A DNA stretch of 64,000 nt from Adiantum capillus-veneris (Eukaryota > Streptophyta > Polypodiopsida > Polypodiales > Pteridaceae): NCBI GenBank assembly GCA_014529385.2, contig CM043954.1, positions 99,693,747 through 99,757,746 on the forward strand, read 5' to 3'. Below the pieces are notes generated by a model, which was not told the origin of the DNA, did no database searches, and was given only the letters and a program-made list of their open reading frames with translations. A program made the position numbers and the translations under genes. Shown here piece after piece: positions 56,605-64,000 of the stretch (position 1 is its first letter; each line of letters begins with the position of its first letter).

Positions 56605-58440
56605 GAGAGCGGTAGAGTTATAGCTGTTACTTGCAAAGAAAGCAGGAAACCTCGACGGAGAATGCCAATAAGCATCTTTCTTATTCCCTTCTCTTGCATA
56701 GCATTAATTTTTCCATGCATTGACCGAGTATGCATAAAGTAGGGCCACATTAATCGGCGAGGCATTAGCACAAATTTTTCAACCTATGCACGACACATAC
56801 TCCGAGGCGATACCTTGTCGTCCAAGAGGACTCTGGCTAGGAGGGGGGGAGGCATTCTAGAGGCACTCTCAAAATGCGGAGCCAATAACAGAAACAACAA
56901 AAAAGGGCATGATTTTCGACTATTTTAAGGGTTTTTGTTTGATTGCAAAATTTTCTGGAGTAACCCAAGTACATATGCCCTTATACAGCATGAAACTACA
57001 GGTATATGGGGCCAAACGCCAAATCAAGCCCCTAGGTGTGTGTATATATGTAGAAATATCCATTTTTTAGGAAAAATATTGGTAAAACATAGAAATCCGG
57101 CCATAAAAATTGCACGTGAGTGTATATAATGTGTTGCGGTGATGTTTGTGATTTATTATGATTTTTGAGGATTTTTTGGGTTTGATTTTCTATTTTTCTT
57201 TTAATTTTGCTAATTTTTGGCAGAAAAACTTCAAAAATACAAAAAGCAGGTGAAAAAAAGTCGTAATGAAAAACAAAAAATATGGGGATGATCAGTGACT
57301 ATAGGAAAACCTATGGTAAAGTGGGGGTGCAATTATGAGACTGGAGCGGAAAACGTGTTTTGGCCAGATTTTGACCGAAATGCCAAATTTCTGGTAAACA
57401 GAGCAAATGGAGTCCAAATCAAGAAATTTTTGAGCCTAAACCGCATCTCGCAAGAAGATAGGAGCACATGTCAAATTTCATGAAAAGTGGTTCGGGGACC
57501 TCCATTATAAGAAATTTTCACCCCATTTTTAGCTCATTCTCACTATTGACTTTGTGGAGAGAGCTTCTGCCACCTAGAGCGGATCGACCTTCCAGCAGCT
57601 TCTACGATGCGCACGACTACCCGACAAGCTCCAGACATAAGAGGTAGGCTCACCACCTTGAGCTTTTCGTGCATGTTTGTCATTATGTCGCGAAAACTAG
57701 CGTAGGGGTCACACACAAAGCGAGCGGTAGAGACCTACAAGTAGAGACAGCGGCCTAACGACTAACCCGAAAGAAACAAGACTTCATCTGCAGCTTACCC
57801 TAGTCTACGAGACCAGTCCTGGATAGCCAAAGGCAGTAGGAAACCATCGGGAAAAACCCTAATTCCCAGAAACCCGCAAGAGGCCACCAAATGGGAAATC
57901 GGCGAAACGACGACCAAATGCTACAAACATTCATGGGTAGGAGCATCTCGACATGCTCAACAAGTATATATGACCCGCATGACCAAAAAGTGACCCGAAG
58001 CGGCACTAAACTTCAGAAATGCATCAGACACACAAAGCGTCAAATTGCTTTTGCGGCCAGACCGCAAGCCCGTTTGCCACCAAACTTCACGAGCGGCTTT
58101 CCTAGACCATCAACAACCAAGTCCTAGGGTGGTAGACTACCACAAATCATCAAAGGTATGTAAACGCAACCACGGGTGCTTCTAGAGCGACAAATTGCCA
58201 AATGGAGCTCCGGTGAAGCCAAAGTCGACAAAAACCATACGGCAAGGATCCCCAAGGGATCGGGAAGCTATGGAGACCAACATTAAGAAATTTCATCGCC
58301 AAAAAGCACTCCAAAAGTCAGAAAACGGCTCGGGGATCTGAAGTCCACATAGGGAGTTATTCTGTATCCATTTGACTTTTTGTTGAGGCTCAAAAGGGAG
58401 TTAGGGGGGCCAAGGGCTGGGAGCACCAGCAACAATGAAA
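56605..58440 (+). other. Non-coding region after pol of element B
   Basis: No substantial ORF. Contains a polypurine tract (56839-56852) and AT-rich sequence. Short ORFs such as 57891-58127 have no recognisable product. Confidence 0.5.
56839..56852 (+). other. Internal polypurine tract of element B
   Basis: AGGAGGGGGGGAGG, matching the position of the 3886-3900 tract of element A (after the pol tail, before the extra ORF). It is followed by GCATTC, not by the LTR start TGTTAGAATC, so it is not the terminal PPT. Confidence 0.5.
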
Positions 58441-58451
58441 AAATCACCAGG

Positions 58452-59328
58452 AGACATCCTACGCGTAGGATGTCTCAAGGGCACTTTTTAGCACAAACTC
58501 CAACATTTTTCATCATGCACATGATCTGAATGACATTTACAAGCTATCCACCAACTTTCATCACATTTGGACCAAATTTGACCTCATATGCATGGAAAAA
58601 TGCAAAGTTAGGGCATAGAGGCAATAATGGGCCATAGACCTATCAAATCTTGTCCAAATCCCATGAAACTTGCATAGCACATTCACCAACACATCAACAA
58701 CAATCTGTGTGGTCAGAAGGAGAGAATGATGAAATAGACATCCTACGCGTAGGATGTCTATTTGACTTTTTTGACATGCAAGGGATGTTTTATCATTCCA
58801 GATCCAATCACCTCATCATCAGGAGCCCATATATCAAGTTTGAGGCCATTTTAATCACTTTTGACCCCCAACACCTTCAAGACACACTTTTTGAGCCCAA
58901 AAACACCACACAGAGCCTTACAAGCATCAAATCTTGTCCAAATTCAAATCCAAGAACATGGCCATGTTCCATAGGCCAAGGATAACCCACAGAGCAAATT
59001 TCATGTCATTTTGATGAAAAAGACATCCTACGCGTAGGATGTCTCCAGCATAAATTCAGCCTTCTGTGCAAAGAATGACATCATGGGAGCCAATACCATG
59101 GTGCAATGAGCCCATATACCAATTTTCAACCCATTTGGACATCAATTGCTACCTATGATGGACATTCTACCCAAATTGTGACCTAAAGCCTGAATCAGCC
59201 CAAAAATCCACTTTTTGATGTCCAAATTCAAATCCAAGCATATAGCCATGCTCCATGAGCCTTATACTACCTGCATGTCAAGTATGAACCAATTCTGATG
59301 AAAAAGACATCCTACGCGTAGGATGTCT
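58452..59328 (+). repeat. Palindrome array 2 (four perfect 24-bp copies at 284-285-bp spacing)
   Basis: The palindrome of array 1 occurs at 58452-58475, 58736-58759, 59021-59044 and 59305-59328, with start-to-start spacings of 284, 285 and 284. Intervening sequence is a diverged repeat (GAGCCCATATACCA/ATATATCA, CCAATTT, TTTGGAC). Two copies share the upstream TGATGAAAAAG with the array-1 copy at 35578. The last copy ends 166 bp before the ORF3 start codon. Confidence 0.97.
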
Positions 59329-59494
59329 AGATGGAAATTTTTTGGCCAGATCTACACTGTGAGCACATGCACAGCTTCACAAGTTCCTTTTAAGCTTTAT
59401 TTTCAATTTTCAAGTCATTTGGATAAGTAAAACTCAGTTTCGCAGCTAATATGGAAAAAACGCTAACTTCGGACTACTGAGTGCAACAGGATCT

Positions 59495-61856
59495 ATGGCA
59501 GCCTCAAAGTCACCGGCAAAGAAGAAAAGAATGACCATCAAGGATTATCTTGACGAAGTGGAAACCTTTGTCATTCCAGAAGGAACACTAAAGTCCACCA
59601 GCGCCTGGATACAAGAGGATCTGTTAGAGTCCAACGACCTAAAGATCTACTAGGGAGTGTTCAAAGACACTGAAGGCAATGTTATAGAGCTACCAATGCT
59701 GCCAAGAGAACTCAATGAGTTTGTACGAAGCAAGATGTCCGGCTACTTGGAGAAAATTGATCTCCACAACTACTTCGAAGCAATACCGGTGGGGGTGGAC
59801 ATCAAAAGAGTCTGGGAGTTTCTAACAAGCATCAAAGATGATGGAGTGGCCAAGGTAACAGATTTACAAGGCAGACTAGAAACAGAGATAATAATCACTA
59901 AGCGGGTTGTAGCCCATGCACTAGACCTCTCCAATGAGGGGGACAATGTAGCAAAAAGAAGGGATGAAGTCAAGGTGTACAAAGAGAAAAAGGCAAATTA
60001 CACCTTTGAAGACATTGCCAACCCAAAAGTGGCAATCATGAGCCAGTTATACAACCAGTACTTCCACATGTGCATGAAGAGGCCACAGAAGTACAGGATG
60101 CCGCCAGGTGAAATTGCCACAACATTCACTTGGGCAATGACAAAAGGCACCCCAAAGATAATCAACTATGCGGCATATATACATGACAGCTTAGTAAAGA
60201 TGGGCAACAAAAAGCCAACCTATATAGTGCCAGGAGAATTGATCACCAAGGTGGTTTATGGGGCACTACACGCTAAATGAAGGTGGCCTGACCCCCCATC
60301 TCAGAATGATTGGCTGAGAGTAAAAGAAGACAAGGAAGATGAGCCGCAAAGGGCACCAAGAGTGGCTACGAGATTGAAAAGACGGCTAGAGCCAGTTGAA
60401 GAGGAGAAACCCGAGCAGAAGAAAGGGAAGAAGGAGTTTGCTCAAGTGCCGGCCAAAGAAACAAGGTCACAAAAAGAGGCAAGACTAGAGAGGCTGATGG
60501 AGAGTTTCCGAGCGGAGAGAGCCCTCAAGGGTGATTTAAACGAACTCTGGAAGCCATCTCTAGAGTCTATGTCCGGATCGTCTAGAAGAGTGCAAAGGGA
60601 CAGATTTGAAGATTATATAAAGAATTTTGAGATTCTTGATGCTGCAGTAGAAAACATTCCTCATGTCCTTTTCACAGAGGAGGAAGTACAACAGATAAGG
60701 CAGAAACTGCTAGATGAACAAGAGAGCCAAGAAAGAGAAAGAAAAACAAAAGTAGACAGATTTAAAGGGCAAAGATGCATCTTTACGAGCCAGCCCTAAA
60801 CCCAGCCCACAGCCATCACCACCACCCTCACCACCTCCTAGCAGCCCCTCGCAAGAAGATAAGGAGGCTGAGGACAAACAAGAAGAAAGGCAAGCAGAGG
60901 AGCAAGAGCAAAGACAACAACCTGAGCCAAAAGAAGAGGCCAAGCCTAAAACTGAGCAAAAAGGATTAGATGATGCTTACTATGCATTTTTGGACCTGCT
61001 AGTTACAGGCTATACAAAGGAAGACTTGGCGAGGACTGGGCCTAAAGAACAGATGCAAGGCATCAGGCTAGTGGAGTTGAAAGAAATTGCTATAGACACG
61101 GTAGACCTGCACCCGCCCTCCAATGACTGGGACATGGTGATGACAAAGCTAGCCGTATTGAGGACACAATCCATGGATTCAGAGAAAGAGATGACAACTC
61201 TCAAGGCCACCGAAGAAAAGATCAAAATGGAAATAGATTCTCTGCAGGCCCAAAGCCAAGGGCAAAAGGAGAGAGAAGCTGACCTACAAGCCAGCTTGGA
61301 AAGGGCTCTACAAAACTGCCAAGCAATGGAAGAAGCAAATCAGGAGGCAGCAAAAAGAATACAAGCAGCTGAAGAAGAGTGTCAGCAGCTTAGCAAGTCA
61401 TTGCGAGATGCTGAAAAAGAAAGAGATAATCTGACACTACAGCTCTAGCAGAAGAATCGAAAGAAGTAGAGTCCATGAGGAATGCCAAGGAAAGAGCAGA
61501 GATAGAACAAGAACCAAGCGTGGATGAAGTACTTGAGATCAAGGACCAACTAAAAGTCAAAGATCAAACCATTCAGAGGCTGCGAGCATCACCTTCTAGA
61601 GTCAGAGCTACGAGCTCGACTCAAATCATGTTTGAGAGCCAACTCTATGAAGAGCAAATGCAGGAACTGCAGAAAGAGCTGACTCTCGAGAAAAAGCAGA
61701 GATTGATGATGGCTGAAGGTTCTATAGTCATGCAAACTAGAATGGAAGAGGGCCAAAAATCCCTACAAGAAGAAGTGGAAAGCATGAAGATAAAGCTTGA
61801 GGAGGCAGAAAGAGTAAACTCCAAACTTAATGACCTCCTCGTGAATATGGGCGGAG
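59495..61856 (+). pseudogene. ORF3 of element B: unknown N-terminal domain plus long coiled coil
   Basis: ATG 59495 (MAASKSPAKKKRMTIKDYL). Frame breaks: TAG 59651, TGA 60278, frameshifts near 60765 and 61440. A globular N-terminal domain spans about 59495-60280, with VWEFLTSIKDDGVAKVTDLQGR, FEDIANPKVAIMSQLY and MPPGEIATTFTWAMTKGTPKI. A basic segment (RLKRRLEPVEEEKPEQKKGKK), a Pro/Ser-rich linker and an acidic Gln/Glu stretch follow. From about 61170 to 61840 lies a long heptad-rich coiled coil (SDS-like EKEMTTLKATEEKIKMEID, EEVESMKIKLEEAERV). No signal peptide, membrane span or zinc finger, so not envelope-like. The layout recalls accessory ORFs of giant plant Gypsy elements. Cut by the Copia LTR at 61857. 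Confidence 0.6.
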
Positions 61857-62178
61857 TGTTGAGATGTCGAGCTCTACACCTTGAGCTGGCATCCACTACC
61901 GGTCTTGGCCGCTTATTGCATTTACTCACTGGCGCGTTAGGTGACCGACACGGAGGATCTCTGCCAGTGATTCTACAGCTGGACTACACTTATAGTGCCA
62001 GCCTAGTACGCTTCTAGCGAGTTCACACTTAGTGACCGCATGTACATATGTGCTACTTTTCAGCTTTAGCACTTAGTCATTTTGTACTCTCTTTTCTGTG
62101 AAGAAGAAGAAGAAGATTTCCATCTCTGTGTGCTTTGTGCTTGCCTTGTGTAGCTCTCTTGCATCCTCATTCTTTACA
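61857..62178 (+). repeat. Copia 5' LTR
   Basis: TGTTGAGATGTCG...TTCTTTACA, 322 bp, directly followed by the PBS. Has a GAAGAAGAAGAAGAA run near 62100. The boundary is inferred from TG/CA ends and the PBS, as the 3' LTR is outside the window. Confidence 0.85.
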
Positions 62179-62190
62179 TGGTATCAGAGC
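62179..62190 (+). other. Primer-binding site (tRNA-iMet)
   Basis: TGGTATCAGAGC starts immediately after the LTR. Confidence 0.9.
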
Positions 62191-62429
62191 CTGGTGTAGG
62201 CAAGAGAGGCTAAGAGAGCAAGAGCATCACAATCCCTTTGTTCGCACAAGTTTCTGAACAGGTCTCCAAAGTGCAGTATACAGAGATTTACTGTACAAGT
62301 ACAATGGTTGTGAAACGCTTGATTGTGGACACTCGTTGAGTGTAGAAAGCGTTACAGGAACCACGATAGCAGGTCCAACAGATTTGCAGGTTTTTGCAGA
62401 TTGCAACTATTTTGTCTTAGTGCTTCAAG

Positions 62430-63986
62430 ATGTCTGACGGTTTCAGTCAGATTGTTACTGAGAAGCTTGAGAAAAATAACTACCCTGCATGGAAGTTCAG
62501 AATAACAAATTTCCTAAAAGGAAAAGGTTATTGGGACTATGTAGAAGGAGACAATGAAAAGGAACCAGAGATTCCCGAGGCAAATGCTACAGCAGAACAA
62601 AGGAAAGCTTTGAGGGACTGGCAACAAGGCCATAGCAAAGTGATGTATTGGCTGTCTATGAGCATCACAGATGGCATGATGGGCTATCTACAGGATGCTG
62701 AAACCCCCGCCATTGCATGGAGAAACTTAGGCAGAGTGTTCGAGGTGAACACCAAGGCCAGGAAGCTTCAACTAAAGTCGGAGCTAAATCAGGTTAAGAG
62801 GAACAACCTCTCAATCAATGATTATGCCTTGAAGATCAAGAGTATCATTGAGGCTCTTGGATCTATTAAAGTGTCAGTGGAAGACGATGACATTGTCCGT
62901 GCATGCTTGGATGGTCTAGGAGATGAGTATGTACATTTTAGGTCTTCCATGAATACAAGAGACGACATCCCCGTGTTCCAAGATTTGATTTCTATGCTTA
63001 TTCTTGAGGAGAAGAACCTTGACACATCTTCTTCTCATGGCAGAAATAATTCTGAACAGGCCTTCTATTCTAACTCCAACAGAGGTAGAGGTAGAGGTCG
63101 TGGTCAAGGCCCAAGGGGTTGCAGGGGCCAATTTCTGGAAGGTCAATCAAATCAAAACAATACAGGTGGCAGGGGAAACCAGTCTCAAGGCAGGGGGAGT
63201 CAAAGAGGTCGTGGTGCAGGATCAAGCAGGCAGCAACATACTCCAGATCGTAGAGAATGTTGGACTTGTGGTGAAAGAGGTCACATGTCACGTGACTGTC
63301 CAAAGGGAAAAGCAAGTAGAAAGAGAGAACAGGGCAACTATGCATCTACTAGCAGAGATGCAGATGACAGCAAAAACGAGCGCATGTTTGTTATGCAGCA
63401 TGTAATGAATACAATGACTGCAGAGAATTCCACCCAAGATGATGTTTGGTATGTGGATTCAGGTGCCTCTAATCACATGACGTCTCGTGGAGAGTGGTTT
63501 AGAGATATGCGCAAACCAGATGTGTCAGGCTATGTGCAGACAGGAGATGATACAGCTCACCCCATTGCTCATGTAGGGGACATACCTCTAAATACGAAGA
63601 GTGGGAAATCAAAGTACTTAGCAGATGTACTTCATGTCCCAAACATTACAAAGAATCTTGTTTTTGTTGGACAAATGGTTGAGCAGGGTTTGCAGGTTCG
63701 CTTCAATCCAAATGGCTGTTATGTAGAAGATTTCCAGAATGGCTGTAAGCTGATCACAGAGGGCAAATGTGTGGGCAGAATGTTTACGCTGAATGTAGAC
63801 ATGCCTGAGGTAAAAGCTGCATTATTTGCACAGGGCACAGGTGTTGTGGCTGATGTTGACATTTGGCACAAACGCATTGGCCATGTCAATGAGCAGAGAT
63901 TGCGCAGCATGCAATCAAAACAGATTGTAAAAGGTTTGCCCAAATTCAAGGTGGATGGTATGCATAAAGTGTGTGCAGCATGCTAG
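62430..63986 (+). pseudogene. Copia gag-protease, stopped in the pre-integrase region
   Basis: ATG 62430 (MSDGFSQIVTEKLEKNNYPAWKFRITNFL) opens a typical Copia Gag (UBN2-like) with WLSMSITDGMMGYL and LKLQLKSEL-like helices. A Gly/Arg-rich stretch (RGRGRGRGQGPRGCRG) and the zinc knuckle CWTCGERGHMSRDC follow near 63270-63310. Protease: WYVDSGASNHMTS, catalytic Asp near 63456. GAG-pre-integrase: DIWHKRIGHVNEQRL ending VCAAC then TAG at 63984-63986. Copia elements normally have C-x-x-C-Q here, so this stop is a clear CAG-to-TAG change. No other stop in the frame. The leader 62191-62429 has no ORF of note. Confidence 0.9.
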
Positions 63987-64000
63987 TTTGAAAAACAGTC

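Larger units (their letters stand above)
33351..61856 (+). mobile_element. Giant Ty3/Gypsy retrotransposon B, split by nested insertions, 3' end outside window
   Basis: A 5' LTR (33351-34276) with PBS is followed by a 2-kb leader with a palindrome array, gag, the hAT insertion (about 39609-50242), protease, RT, RNase H, duplicated integrase zinc module, integrase, second protease-like domain, tail, polypurine tract, a second palindrome array and ORF3. A Copia then interrupts ORF3 at 61857. Removing the hAT leaves about 17.9 kb before any 3' LTR. The LTR was not found again in the window, so the 3' end lies beyond it. Treating 56605-61856 as part of the same element rests mainly on the palindrome shared by both ends. 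Confidence 0.7.
61857..64000 (+). mobile_element. Ty1/Copia retrotransposon, 5' part
   Basis: 5' LTR, PBS and gag through the GAG-pre-integrase region lie in the window; the rest runs off the end. It is inserted in ORF3 of element B. The target duplication cannot be checked without the 3' side (left flank CGGAG). Confidence 0.9.

Noticed and set aside
59495-61856. ORF3 as an envelope-like gene
   Set aside because: No signal peptide, transmembrane segment or Cys-rich ectodomain; the C-terminus is a coiled coil.

Overview
This window looks like a transposable-element-dense stretch of a land-plant nuclear genome. It holds nested Ty3/Gypsy and Ty1/Copia LTR retrotransposons with plant-type primer-binding sites (TGGTATCAGAGC, complementary to initiator tRNA-Met, and TGGCGCCG...TGCCG-type), a chromodomain-bearing Gypsy element, a LINE, and a large hAT DNA transposon with a DUF659-type transposase. 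There are also long (CT)n/(GT)n tracts. I recognise no complete ordinary host gene, no rRNA or tRNA gene and no CRISPR. Species cannot be read from the sequence; a large, repeat-rich plant genome fits.

Layout. 1-6358: 3' part of Gypsy element A (pol, a second protease-like domain after integrase, W-x-P-K tail, internal polypurine tract, extra ORF, 3' LTR). 6430-8137: truncated minus-strand Gypsy gag with PBS and LTR fragment. 8138-12392: an array alternating (CT)n, a unit of about 90-105 bp and (TG)n, split by a decayed LINE. 13950-16290: antisense Copia RT remnant and a diverged LTR copy. 17055-22006: complete Copia with 192-bp LTRs and AGGGA target duplication. 23271-24019: tandem repeats with a second palindrome. 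24020-31672: minus-strand chromovirus, followed by an inverted LTR copy carrying an ORF-bearing insert (31673-32797). 33351-61856: giant Gypsy element B (5' LTR, PBS, long leader, gag, pol, tail, ORF3), split by the hAT transposon (about 39609-50242). The hAT carries a transposase, a RING-like gene and a kinase-like gene, and the kinase is itself split by a 2.15-kb non-autonomous LTR element (44845-46994). A second Copia (61857 to window end) sits in ORF3 of element B.

Most unusual are elements A and B, which share an architecture I do not recognise as standard: Gag, (in B) a normal retropepsin, RT, RNase H, integrase, then a second retropepsin-like domain, a W-x-P-K tail, an internal polypurine tract and an extra 3' ORF. 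In B, two separate arrays, one before gag and one before ORF3, carry eight exact copies of a 24-bp perfect palindrome (AGACATCCTACG followed by its reverse complement) inside otherwise diverged sequence. B also has two integrase zinc-finger-like modules.

Almost every reading frame is broken. Many in-frame stops are one C-to-T (or G-to-A) change from Gln, Arg or Trp codons, which fits decay of methylated cytosines in silenced elements.
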